DNA from: Chlorokybus atmophyticus
Taxonomy: Eukaryota; Streptophyta; Chlorokybophyceae; Chlorokybales; Chlorokybaceae
Direction of reading: 5' to 3'
Length of the DNA stretch: 64,000 nucleotides
Assembly (NCBI GenBank): GCA_009103225.1
Contig: RHPI01003508.1
Location: 154,838 to 218,837 of the forward strand
Made by a program: the position numbers and the translations under genes. Below the pieces are notes generated by a model. It was not told the DNA's origin. It was given only the letters and a program-made list of their open reading frames with translations, and searched no databases. Positions 1-10,110 of the stretch are shown here, one piece after another. Numbering within the stretch: the first letter of the stretch is position 1; the number at the start of each line of letters is the position of its first letter.

Positions 1-846
1 CGGCCGCTATCGGCACTGCAAGGCAGTCTGAAGGCACTGTCACAGAACATTCGTTTAATTATTGAGGATCACCTCCTGGCGGTGGGCAACATTGACTTGC
101 TGATAGCAGGATGGGAGTGTCAAGGACACTTCAGAGCAGGCAGAGGCCAAGGACTCACTGATCCTCGCTCGCAATTGTTTTGGGAACCGATGCGTATCAT
201 AAAAATCCAGCGGAGCAACCAGCTGTCCAGGCCTCCGGAATACATCATTGAGAATGTGCACTCCTAGGACAATAAGCGCCATAACGTGGCGAACAGCTTT
301 CCACAGGTGTTTTCCTTGCTGGGACATCCTCCTAAAAGCAACGCAGCGCGGCATGATGAATCCCGTGCTCACCGCGTCCACGCGAAGTGGACCAATCTGG
401 CTACAGTCGAGGATCTCTTTGCTGTTGATTATTCAAACAGCAATCGTCCATGCGATCTCACCGTCAACGCTATCCTGCACCTTGGGCGCACAGCACAACC
501 GGTCACACAACACGATCACCAGCACTTCTACCAATGCAATTAGCATGGTCAACCACGTTGTGCGCTTCGCACTGTGGTGTCTTACCTGGATCATACGCCT
601 TCCGCTACCAAGGCAAAGGCATGGTGTTGGATTCCAACACAGGCCGACTGGAGGAACCCAATGCTCGTCAGCGCGAACGCGCCATGGTATTCTCTCCAGG
701 CAGTATTACAGCTCTCATGCTGACCATTAGTCAGCAATGTCAGTTGTTGGGACGCGCAATGGATTAGAACATAATGGTGGTGTTATTGGAGATATGCTTT
801 GCTCTTCAGGACCGCTATGTGTGCTTTCGGGAGCTCGAACACCTGG
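1..846 (+). pseudogene. Cytosine-5 DNA methyltransferase-like domain of a Ty3/gypsy retroelement, 5'-truncated and decayed
   Basis: The frame starting at position 1 reads IDLLIAGWECQGH, a motif-IV-like segment with the catalytic Cys kept and the usual Pro before it replaced by Glu. It continues to GLTDPRSQLFWE and then PEYIIENV (motif VI, ENV), followed by a stop at 265-267. The same frame goes on to an SRAHRVHAKWTNL block (motif VIII-like). Near 540 the reading shifts to frame 3, giving PGSYAFRYQGKGM, then NARQRERAMVF and LLGRAMD (motif IX/X-like region), with a stop at 765-767. The SAM-binding N-terminus would lie left of the window. The order of motifs IV, VI, VIII and X is that of C5 methyltransferases. 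The reverse transcriptase begins about 400 bases downstream across an N gap, so I infer that this is part of the element's polyprotein. It is inactive here because of two in-frame stops and a frameshift. Confidence 0.72.
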
Positions 847-854
847 CGGGGGGG

Positions 855-1237
855 NNNNNNNNNNNNNNNNNNNNNNNNNNNNNNNNNNNNNNNNNNNNNN
901 NNNNNNNNNNNNNNNNNNNNNNNNNNNNNNNNNNNNNNNNNNNNNNNNNNNNNNNNNNNNNNNNNNNNNNNNNNNNNNNNNNNNNNNNNNNNNNNNNNNN
1001 NNNNNNNNNNNNNNNNNNNNNNNNNNNNNNNNNNNNNNNNNNNNNNNNNNNNNNNNNNNNNNNNNNNNNNNNNNNNNNNNNNNNNNNNNNNNNNNNNNNN
1101 NNNNNNNNNNNNNNNNNNNNNNNNNNNNNNNNNNNNNNNNNNNNNNNNNNNNNNNNNNNNNNNNNNNNNNNNNNNNNNNNNNNNNNNNNNNNNNNNNNNN
1201 NNNNNNNNNNNNNNNNNNNNNNNNNNNNNNNNNNNNN
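855..1237. other. Assembly gap (383 N) flanked by poly-G
   Basis: An unbroken run of N lies between G runs at 847-854 and 1238-1245. It hides the link between the methyltransferase-like domain and the reverse transcriptase. The true length of the gap is unknown. Confidence 0.98.
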
Positions 1238-1247
1238 GGGGGGGGCT

Positions 1248-2380
1248 AATCGTGTTTAAAAGACCAAAGCGGCACAGACCGCCCTCGAAATTGCCCACAT
1301 GAAGGAACATGCAGTCATTGTGGAGGACATTCCGGTAGTCGCCAATGCTACCTCTTGATCCCATGCCGTTGGACCACTGGCTACAGACCAGACGCGAGAA
1401 CAACTCGAGGCTCTCCTCGACAAGTGGATGAGTCAGTTTAGCTTCAGCGTGAAAAAACTTGGCATCTACTCAGTTCACCAGATGGACATCGAGTTGGTGG
1501 ACACCGAACTGGTGTTCCGACGATTGTACCGACTGTTCAAGTTGGAAGAAGACTTGGTGGAGCAGAGGTGCAAGGCTCTGTTAGATGCAGGCCTTATAAA
1601 AGAGTCCACATCGGACTTTGCGGCCGCGACCGTTATGCCCCTGAAGAAGGGTTCAGCAGGCAACTGGACAGACCGGCGTATGTGCGGTGACTATCGCCCC
1701 CTCAACATCAAGACCAAGCAAGACAGGTATCCAATGCCTACTGCAGAAGGTATCTTTGATGATGTACGAGACTGTACCGTCTTCAGCATCCTGGACATGC
1801 GCAAAGGGTACGACCAGATCGCCATCAAGGAGGAGGACAAGCACAAGACCTCTTGCTGGGGCAACCGGCAGCTGTACCAGTGGAAGGTCATGCCCTTCGG
1901 ACTGAAAAATGCTCTTACCAAGTTTCAGCACGTCATGGACAAAGCCTTGAAGGGGCTGGACTTCACGCGATGCTACATTGACGACATTCTTATCTTCATA
2001 GGCATCAACGAAGTGCACCTCCAGCACATCGAGAAGGTGCTAGAGAGACTCAAGGGGGTGGGGATGATTGTGCACCCCCACAAGTGCACATTCTTCACTC
2101 ACAAAGTACTTACCTAGGGCACATGATTGTGCCCCACGGTGTGTACGTACAGTATGCAAAAGCGGAGGCCCTGGCAGCTATCCCTGCTCAAACGAACCTT
2201 ACGCGCCTGCGCGCATTCTTGGGCCTTGCCAACTACTATCGCCGGTTCGTGAAGGACTTTGCAAAGATCGCGCGGCCCCTCAACGAGCTCCTGAAGAAGG
2301 AAGTGGAATTTGCGTGGAAGGAGCCACAGCAGCAGGCTTTTGAGGAGTTTAAGGGCAGGCTCACCACAGCTCCCATCCTT
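1248..2380 (+). pseudogene. Ty3/gypsy reverse transcriptase (methyltransferase/PHD element)
   Basis: This copies element RNA into DNA. The 1428-2117 frame holds the fingers and palm: GLIKESTSDFAA, CGDYRPLNIKT, then FSILDMRKGYDQI (motif A, catalytic Asp) and CYIDDILIF (motif C, YIDD). Upstream in the same frame, after stops at 1257 and 1362, is a linker reading TREQLEALLDKW. Near 2085-2115 a one-base shift moves the reading to frame 2, giving YLGHMIVPHGV and FLGLANYYRRFVKDFAK, the usual connection to RNase H. The catalytic residues survive, but the stops and frameshift make this copy dead. The motif order and FLGLANYYRRF-type connection mark Ty3/gypsy rather than copia or a non-LTR element. 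Confidence 0.9.
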
Positions 2381-2760
2381 TAATGTCCTGACTACATAAA
2401 GCCCTTCATCCTCCACACCATTTAGAGCAAGCTCGGAGTGGGGGCTGTGCCGGTGCAGCACGATGATAACAAGAAGGAGCGGGTGGTGTCATACGCCAGC
2501 CGAAGCAACAACAGCGCCGAGGCCAACTACAGCAGCTACAAGGGGGAGTGCCTCGCTGCAGTGTGGGCTATTTCCTTCTTCCGACCTTTCCTTTTCGGTC
2601 GACAATTCCAGCTGATCACCGATCATCAGCCACTCAAGTGGTTAATGACCAACCAACATCTGACAGGGTAACTTGCTCGCTGGGCCCTGCTGTTGCTGGA
2701 GTATGACTTTGAGATCGCTTTTGCGCTGGCCTTATTAACCAAGACGCCGATGGCCTCAGT
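2381..2760 (+). pseudogene. RNase H domain of the methyltransferase/PHD gypsy element
   Basis: The domain degrades the RNA strand during reverse transcription. Frame 2 continues through stops at 2381-2383 and 2423-2425 into SKLGVGAVPVQ, RVVSYASRSNN, NYSSYKGECLA and ITDHQPLKWLM, the conserved gypsy RNase H core. After another stop (2669-2671) it reads LARWALLLLEYDFEI. The expected ADGLS tail is seen only in a neighbouring frame. Bases 2760-3084 hold no recognisable domain and are probably decayed linker sequence. Confidence 0.85.
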
Positions 2761-3084
2761 TGTAACATTTATCTCTGCATTGACATTGCAACCGGAGCTG
2801 GGCATGAGCTCGGCCCTGCAGCAGCAGCTCTCACTATGGCAGCCATGTTTGCTGCTGCCGCGTTATGCTCAGGGCGCAAGATCAATACCATTGCCACATC
2901 AACGGCGGAGAGGATTCCTGCCCGTGAGTCTACCGGCCCCACAGTTACCACACCCCTAAGACACACCCACGCGGTCAACATTGATGTCGATGACACCGAG
3001 CTGGCACCCACCGACAATAGGCAAGACATATGACTAGACAAGCCATCACTCTCCTTCCCCTAAAGTGGCCAGCTTCTCTCCGGC

Positions 3085-4090
3085 ATGAGTGCACGAGAGA
3101 GATATCGTGTCAACCAACGCACCCGCCACTATCGGTGGGCAGACGACAAGCTGTATCATAGCTTCCATAATGAAGACAAGAAGGTGCCGACACCAGCCAC
3201 ACGCGAGGGCATCATCACTGTGCTTTACATTGAGCTTGGACACTTCGCTGTCAAGCGTACAGCCAGCCTGGTAAGGGCGCAATATTGGTGGTATGAATTG
3301 TTCAAACAGGTGCAGGGGTTCGTCAGTCACTGCCAACAGTGTGACATGGTGCGCGCCAGCCTCAACACACGCAGCGCCACCTTGCACCCACTCCCCATCT
3401 CCGCCCTTTCCTATCGTTGGGGACTTGACATCTTGGGAGACTTGGCACCCTCGGCGCGTGGCAACCGTAACATCCTGGTTATGATGCACTTCCCTAAATG
3501 GGTGGAGCTGGTGCCATTACCCAACAAGAGCAGCAGGGGGGTGTCTCAAACTTTCCTCTCCCATGTCCTCGGCCGGTTCGGCAGCTGCGCTGAGGTCATC
3601 ACCGACCAAGGCACTGAGTTCAGTGGGGAGTTCGACACCCTTTTGGGCAGATGCGACATCGATCATCGCCGTACCTCGTGTGACCACCCCAAGCCGTCAG
3701 TCTCGTCGAGCGTACAATGCAGACCATTAGAAAGCACTCCGCAAATACGTGCTGGAGTATGAGAAAAACACCTGGAACGACCATCTTCCGTGGGTGGCCC
3801 TTGGATACAGACTGTCAAGGCAGGCGGCTCTGCGCGAGTACAGCTCATACTACCTGCTGTTCGGCCGTCTGTCATTGCTTCCCTTTTGTGCACATCAAGA
3901 AGTAGATCGTGTGGCGAACAACCTCGACGATCCCGACTGGATGCACCACTACATTACCACACGCGCCGCGCTGTTCGAGCGCACCGTCTCTATGGCCTTC
4001 AACAACTTACGCATCGCGCAGCACCGCGACACTCTGCGCTACAAGCGCGTGCGCAGCGGCTTCTACAAGGAGCGCCAACGGCGGTCTTAG
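3085..4090 (+). pseudogene. Gypsy integrase (H2C2 zinc-binding plus DDE core)
   Basis: This inserts element DNA into the host chromosome. The frame from 3085 shows the H2C2-type N-terminal zinc region (GHFAVKRTASLV, then CQQCDMV), followed by the core: WGLDILGDL (first Asp) and EVITDQGTEFSGEF (second Asp). Around 3660-3750 the frame shifts at least twice. A VERTMQTI segment carries the likely catalytic Glu, and LEYEKNTWNDHLPWVALGY (3749 onward) is the usual end of the core. The frame runs to a stop at 4088-4090 and opens again into the PHD-finger segment. The multiple frameshifts make it non-functional. Confidence 0.88.
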
Positions 4091-4474
4091 GCAGGGGACT
4101 TTGCCTACCACATGGCAGCTACTACGGACACGCTCGACACCTCCGTGGGCCGCATCATTTACAAGGTACTTAAGGTGTACCCCACAGGGCTCCTCGATAA
4201 AAACGGAGAGAGGTTGAAAGACAACATGGTGAACTGCGCGCTATGTCACCTCCCTTACGTAGCTGGCTTTGCGCGCATCCAGCACCCTCGCCCCGCCCGC
4301 AGCACACGCTGTGAACGCTGCGGCAGCGCCAACGACAACGCACTTATAATGCTCTGCGATGGCTGTAACAAAGGCCTGCATTGCTACTGTCGGGAGCCCC
4401 CATTAGACGCAATACCCATGGAGGAGTATTCGTGCAACAATTGCCGCGCCAACGGCCCTCCTCACTTGCATTAG
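4091..4474 (+). pseudogene. PHD finger at the C-terminus of the gypsy polyprotein
   Basis: The frame that ends the integrase continues past one stop to position 4474. It contains a full C4HC3 zinc finger at about 4310-4444: CERC, an 11-residue spacer, CDGC, then H-x2-C in GLHCYC, a 14-residue spacer including PPLDAIP, and CNNC. The spacing and the PPL-x-x-IP turn are those of PHD fingers, which usually read histone H3 tails. No chromodomain is seen, whereas the elements at 12-25 kb have one. I infer that the PHD replaces the chromodomain as a chromatin-targeting module. Only the single upstream stop breaks it. Confidence 0.8.
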
Positions 4475-4517
4475 CAGCTGAGCCCTGGAGCTGGAACCTC
4501 CCCAGAAGCTCAGGGGG

Positions 4518-4775
4518 GTGGCTTGTTAATTGTGTGTCCTACAGCACAGCATGTACACTATGGAGGACACCGACTCCACATGTCCGTGTTACTTAGCAGT
4601 AGCGGAGCAGCTCCACCAAGCACTTGTCGCCATAAGAGCTGGGTTATCTTTTGCTTTGGCCACACGTTACAGCATGTTGCAGTAGCATGGCTAGCGAGTA
4701 TGTCTTTCCCTGCAGCTGTCTGAGACAGCGTGGCCCTCGACTCTCTTCGACCCGACAGCTGTCACGCCTATTGTC
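4518..4775 (+). repeat. Direct repeat, copy 1 (possible LTR-derived sequence)
   Basis: About 260 bp beginning GTGGCTTGTTAATTG just after a G-rich tract (AGGGGGGTGG at about 4510) that resembles a polypurine tract. It is highly similar to 5347-5605, with point differences spread throughout. Lying right after the gypsy coding region, it may be LTR or 3'-end sequence, but both copies are on the same side of the coding region, so they are not a simple LTR pair. Confidence 0.7.
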
Positions 4776-5346
4776 CGCGCATACCAGCCTTCATCGGGCA
4801 TGCCTACATCGAAACCCTCGTCCGGCTTACCAGCATCCCGACCCACGCGCGTCACTGACCTATAGCTAAATCATGACTCAGATTAGCTCATGACCATAGC
4901 CTACATAGGCACCGCGCGTAGCTGTTAAGTTGTGAGTTCAGTTATGAGTTGTGTTTTATATCGAGTGGGGATTTGTGTGGAAATAGCCTTGATATGACCG
5001 TTAGCTTATGTTCTAAACAGTCATGATTTGTCTTGTATCAGTAGTCACGGTGTTCACCGGATCAGCTGGTGACACTGTAAGTGAGAAGCTAAGAGCTTGT
5101 GAAGCGACTTGACCTACAAACACGCCGACCCGGTTATCAAGAAACCCCTCACCGTGTGAGAGCCTGTGCATGCTTGTGTGCATCGCGTTTGTCATTGCTG
5201 TGAGCTTGGTGTGCTTGGTTGCGGTGTGCGTGTTGGCATCAGTTAGGGCATAGCATCCACGTGTTGCTTGCTCATTCACCTCACTTAACAGTGTAACACA
5301 TTTTCCACTCATGCAAAGAATTGTGTAAACAGCACTACCTATAGTA

Positions 5347-5605
5347 GTGGCTTATTGATTGTGTGTCCTACAGCACAGCATGTACACTAGGGAGGACACC
5401 GACTCCACGTGTCCGTGTTATTCAGCAGCAGCGGAGCAGCTCCACCAACACTTATCGCCACAGGAGCTGGGTTATCTTTTGCTTTGGCCACACGTTACAG
5501 CATGTTGCAGTAGCATGGCTAGCGAGCATGTATTTCCCTGCAATTGACCAAGAAAGCGTGACCCACGACTCTCCTCCACCCGACAATGTCGACCTGCCAT
5601 CAGTT
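5347..5605 (+). repeat. Direct repeat, copy 2
   Basis: Second copy of the 4518-4775 repeat, about 830 bp downstream in the same orientation. The interval 4776-5346 contains only scattered short ORFs and nothing I recognise. Confidence 0.7.
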
Positions 5606-7041
5606 CTTTTCCCATGCAGGGTGATTTCTCGTTCAATGCCCCACATGGTCCGTGTATCATGCAGCTGGTCACGATGTCGTACAGCTTGCGCGCGTTTTCC
5701 TGGTCGGGGATTTCAATGCATACAATCTAATCAATCTCCTTAGTGGTACAGGGTACGTTATGGGATGCAAAATAGTTTTAGAACCTTTTTTGGCCCATCT
5801 GTCGAGCACCACATTTTCATGACGTATGGCGAATATCGGCGAGTTGTGAGTCTGCCGCAGATATCGACCTGGGTCCAGGACCAGTCCGAAAGGTGCCAAA
5901 AAACGGATGGCCTGTCGAGAAGGGCTCGTTCAGATTTCCGGAAGGGCATGGCGCCAAATAATATAACCTAATCATATGCGCACCAAATGAAGAGATCTTT
6001 GGTGCGTGGGAAAGGAAAGTCTAGAATGTGTACTACAAGTTCGGCAAGAATAACTCAGCTTCTGATTCTGTTTAGCGCCAGCATTGTGTAGATAGTAGCA
6101 TGTGCAGATCGGTAGGTATACAAGAGACATTTTGCTATGTGCAAAACAACTTTTATCTCCCTATTTTTTTGGGGTGCAAGCCTGGTGGTGGGTAGCAGGG
6201 GTTGCTAGCGTGTGTCCACTGGTGTGTGCTTGCTTGTGTGACAATCCAAGGCGCTACACAAGTCGGTGTGTAGCTTCGAGCGCATGCGCGTGCGTACGTG
6301 AGTGGCGGGGCGCGCGTGTGTGCTTGGCGGAGGGGGCAAGGTTCTGGTGTGAATACCGCGTCTTGGTTAGAGGGATGTTGATTGGACCAACTCACAGGTG
6401 ACAAGGCACGAGCACCGTCACAGTGGGGGACCCTGGTCCGAACCTTAAGCCGCCCGGGTGTTTGGACCATGGTCCGCACGTGCGGACCAGGGCTGGTCCG
6501 CGGAAAACGTTCTGTGTAATTGGTAACCAACGCGGCTCACGTTGTTCTTCTTGTTGCTGCTTATGTTCACGTACTTTCTTCAGCGCTTGCGCCTGCTAAT
6601 ACTGTTTGCGACGCCGTTTTAATCGTGTTGCACGCTGCTCGCTGTTCTCGTTATCACGCCTTCGTACGCCTTCGTTAATCGGATGCCACTTTTGCATACT
6701 TCCGTTGCTCACTCCCATCATGCATACGTTCATCCATATTTGCAACTCACTCACTCGCCTACACAGTTTTATAGCCTGACGCAGAGAACCCTTTTTTTAA
6801 GGTTTTTGTAATCTGAGTTCAATCTACATGCCTGTCTACACAGCTTGCCCCGTAAAGCCACAACACACAGTCTATTCCCAAATGATACGCATCCCCTACT
6901 TTACGAGTCTTCGCTACCCTCCGTACTACCATGAAAAAACCTACATGGCTCATGAGTGCTGCTGTCAAATACTACGCGCCAACACACTTGGCGCCTTGGT
7001 GCTGCTTTGTATGACAAACTTCGCAACAACTAATTAGTCCC
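5606..7041. other. Unassigned repeat-rich DNA
   Basis: No supportable gene. A perfect 20-bp palindrome (TGGTCCGCACGTGCGGACCA) sits at 6470-6489 within a cluster of GGTCCG/CGGACC words. On the minus strand around 6530-6720 short reading blocks rich in Arg, Gln and Glu appear. They may be more of the decayed coiled-coil ORF described at 7042-7861, but I could not join them. Confidence 0.5.
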
Positions 7042-7861
7042 TTACTCTATATGCCATCTTACATAGCGAGTATACAACCATTGCCGCTCCATCTGTCTCG
7101 CAAGTCGCACTGCTGCCTCGTTAACCATATGTTTTTTCAGCGTAGCTACTTAGACCTTCAACTTGACATTCTCATCAATCAATAGCCTATACTTAATATA
7201 TAACAAGGACAAACATTAAACAACCACAATTCGACAATGAAAGTCCGGTCGAGTGGGCTATGACATTGGTCATCGGAGCTTGAGACCCGGGTTCGATTCC
7301 TGCCTTGCATTCCGCAGTCGTTGTTTCTTGATCCAGTAACATTGTAAATGGTCACTTCATAAGTGCCATCATCCATGAGTCGCGTTTTGCAAAATGGCAG
7401 TCGCGCCAAACTGAGCAGTTCAATCGGCGCGGCACGATGCGACTGCCTATCGCGGCGATGCGACATGTGGGGCCGACAACGACGCGCTTGGCGCGCAGTT
7501 GATCGGTATGGGCCTGTACAAACCTGGCCTTAGTAGTGGGGCCGGTGACCGACCCTAATAAACCCCTGGGATGATTCCCCAGCTGAGCATGAGCAGCTGC
7601 CGAGGACGTCAGCGTTTTTAAGTGGGGGGAATGTAACGGGAAGGTACATTAAGTAACCACAAATCGACAACTACTCACCACGTTCAGATCGCATCGACTC
7701 CAGCTCTTCACGAAAGCGACCAACTTCCGTTTTAAGTTGACGCTTCTCACCTTAATATTGCATGCGCCGCTTCCACTCTTAGTCTCGCTGTGCGACCCCC
7801 TCTATCACCGCCTTGCATGCTTTGTGGACATCACTGCACAATGCAACTCAGTCCATCAACT
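7042..7861 (-). pseudogene. Decayed coiled-coil ORF interrupted by a small insertion
   Basis: Read on the minus strand, 7861-7674 gives one frame with three internal stops and charged heptad-like sequence (EKRQLKTEVGRFREELESM). Beyond the insertion, 7187-7042 gives another single frame with one stop (LLIDENVKLKV, then VNEAAVRLARQMERQ). Both look like parts of one Lys/Arg/Glu-rich coiled-coil protein, though the exact frame link is not provable. The function is unknown. It could be the gag-like or accessory protein of an old element. Confidence 0.4.
7203..7672 (+). mobile_element. Small insertion with terminal repeats, polypurine tract and tRNA-like promoter (SINE/TRIM-like)
   Basis: About 40 bp at the left (TATAACAAGG...ATTCGACAA, about 7199-7237) resembles about 40 bp at the right (TGTAACGGGAAGG...AATCGACAA, about 7633-7672). 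The right copy begins TGTAACGG after a polypurine tract (AAGTGGGGGGAA, about 7621-7632), as in the LTR elements at 12-25 kb. Inside, GGTCGAGTGGGCTATG (about 7247) is A-box-like and GGGTTCGATTCC (7289-7300) is a perfect B-box-type sequence with tRNA-like spacing between them. This may be a tRNA-derived SINE, or a miniature LTR element with a captured tRNA-like segment. No target duplication was found. Confidence 0.45.
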
Positions 7862-8652
7862 TAAATTCTTGGAGAACCAAACAACAACATAGTTTCCCTG
7901 CACTTTATTTAATTTGATCTTTTCATATAGTAGTAGGATTTGAGTTTCATTTAATTGCCAAAAGGTCACAGAGTTGAGCAGGTTGTACTTCTTTAATTGC
8001 GTTGTTTGAGATGCGGACGACATGCTATGATGGATTGTCAAGCGTGTGAGGAAGCGTGTGAGCGTATGCACCTGCATAAACATGGATTAGCAAGCGTTCT
8101 TGCAAGTGTATGAGTGCATGAATAACCAAGTAAGTGCGACTATTAATACCCTACCCTACCCACCCCTCTTGCTTGACATACATAGAGGCAGACCGCCCTC
8201 CCCCCCCCCCCCCCNCATCAACATACCTTGCTAGGAATCAGCTGTGGCAAGGTCGGGGGACAATTGGCAGAGAGATTGGTTGCTTGTCACAAGATCAGAC
8301 CGTCCGATCTGCCAGATTGGCCGACTTGCCAACCTTTGTGCGCGCAACTCCTGCACACACCAGCTCACGCGTTAATGGAAGGAGAGAGGGGGAGGGGGAG
8401 GAAGGCGTATTGTGTAAACCTTGTGCGAAACAGCAGCACCATATGCACACAGGCATGGGTGGAAGAGGCGTGCATGCACATGCGTGCAGATTAACAAACC
8501 TTGAAGACTGCAGGGGTGGGGGGGCTGACTAGCTGTGGACTGGCTGCTGCCAAGCTCCTATGCGCACAACTCCTTTTTACACATAAGCGCAAGCGTTGGT
8601 GGAAGAAGAGGGACCAGGTCGGGGAGGACGTGCAAGCATGCACACATGCGTG

Positions 8653-8655
<3 letters not shown>
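7862..8655. other. Unassigned DNA with a poly-C/N gap
   Basis: No gene seen. A C run at about 8198-8214 ends in a single N (8215), probably a homopolymer sequencing failure. Similar single Ns end the (GA)n and (CT)n tracts and the poly-C at 18818-18839. Confidence 0.6.
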
Positions 8656-8855
<200 letters not shown>

Positions 8856-8889
8856 GTTACAAAGCTCGCACCCTTGCGCACACGCACAG

Positions 8890-9430
8890 TCATAAATCCT
8901 TGCATACACAGCATACACATACTGAACAACCATACCACTTGTGAAATGTGCACTTGGTGAGGAAGGTTGTTTTGCTTGTTTGGTCTACTGCCCTGGCTGA
9001 GCATAAACGATGGGGGTAAGTGGCAGCAATAGCACATGAAAAGCACAAATCACACAGGCTCGCCGCAACTCACCAGCTGACAAACACGCCATCTCAACGT
9101 CGGGCTGACTGGTCACTGCTACAACTTGAGTGACCTGGTTGGCTTGGCCGGGCAAGGGGTGATAGAGGGAGAGGGGGAGCGTGCACCAAGGAAGCCACAA
9201 AGTGAGCAGTGTGACGAAAGCACGTATGGACAGGCATGCGCTTGTGCACAAACTTAAACTCACCGCCAGAAAGGCGCCGCCTCCTTGCTCGCCGCCGTTC
9301 TGGACGCCGCTTTGACCTGGTCGCCTGCCTGGCGAGGTCAGGGGGTGAGGGGGCAGCTGCGGGGGACGCTTTTGACACAGATTGACTTCCCAATGACTTC
9401 TCACCTGAGCAGCTGCGACCGTCGTTGTCT
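8890..9430 (-). CDS. Tentative small spliced gene, product unknown
   Basis: This is a minus-strand model built from splice sites. An exon ending at 9264 with a GTGAGT donor encodes an Ala/Pro stretch and a very basic block (SKRRPERRRARRRRL), possibly a nuclear localisation signal. It joins in phase to an exon at 9115-9074 (TSQPDVEMACLSA, GTGAGT donor), which joins in phase to a last exon at about 8996-8890 ending in TGA. All three phases agree. A further upstream exon with donor near 9430 (KQAKTTTVAAAQ) is plausible, but I could not match its phase. I recognise no domain. The alternative is chance agreement in decayed DNA. Confidence 0.3.
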
Positions 9431-9448
9431 TAGCCTGCTTGCCAGCAT

Positions 9449-10110
9449 GATCCACTGGGTTGTCAGCTATTGCCACGTTCGTCAGAATCATGTGGTATTT
9501 TCGTACTTGTAAGAATGAGTGTTTTGAAGCCGCCCAAAACACATTCGAATTTTCGCAATCCTCGCGTCGGGGATGGGATGCGACCTGCCTGGCTGTGCGC
9601 CAGAATATGCAATGCGTTGGGTGAGCCCATGGCAGCGCTCAATGCATTACGCGGCAACAGTGGGGTCATCAAATGCATTGTGAAAGGCGACTGCAATTCA
9701 ACGAAACCGCACGCACAAACGGGGGTAATCTTTGGATATAGTAGTAGGATGTAGCAATAGGGCCGGCCTGATCCACTGGCCCGTCGGCTGCTGCCGCGTT
9801 CATCTAAACAATCTGGTGTTTTTGTACCATTCATGATGAGTGTTTGGAAGCCACCCACAACACATTCAAAGTTTTGCGACCGAACCCAACTTACAACGGC
9901 AGGTCGCGCGTCGGGGACGGAATGCAAATTGCCTGGTTGTGCACTAGAATATGCAATGTGTCGAGTGAGCCCATGGCGGCATTCAATGCATCGCGCAGCA
10001 ACAGTGAGGTCACCAAATGCATTATAGAAGGATGCATACAAGGATGCACGATTGCAACGAATCCGCACGCACAAAGGGGCGTAATTTCTTTGTATAATAG
10101 TAGGATGTTA
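9449..10110 (+). repeat. Two-copy tandem repeat, unit about 320-340 bp
   Basis: Copy 1 starts at 9449 (TGATCCACTGGGTTGTC) and copy 2 at about 9769 (TGATCCACTGGCCCGTC). Both continue with the same order of segments and end in a GGATATAGTAGTAGGATG-like block. The copies differ at many scattered positions and one indel, so the duplication is old. No coding frame is conserved between them. Confidence 0.8.

Noticed and set aside
737-1403. ORFs of 160-206 codons spanning 737-1403
   Set aside because: Their middles are N only; the open frame is an artefact of the gap.
4518-5605. The two direct repeats as the LTR pair of the methyltransferase/PHD element
   Set aside because: Both lie downstream of the coding region; a left LTR would have to precede the methyltransferase, outside the window.
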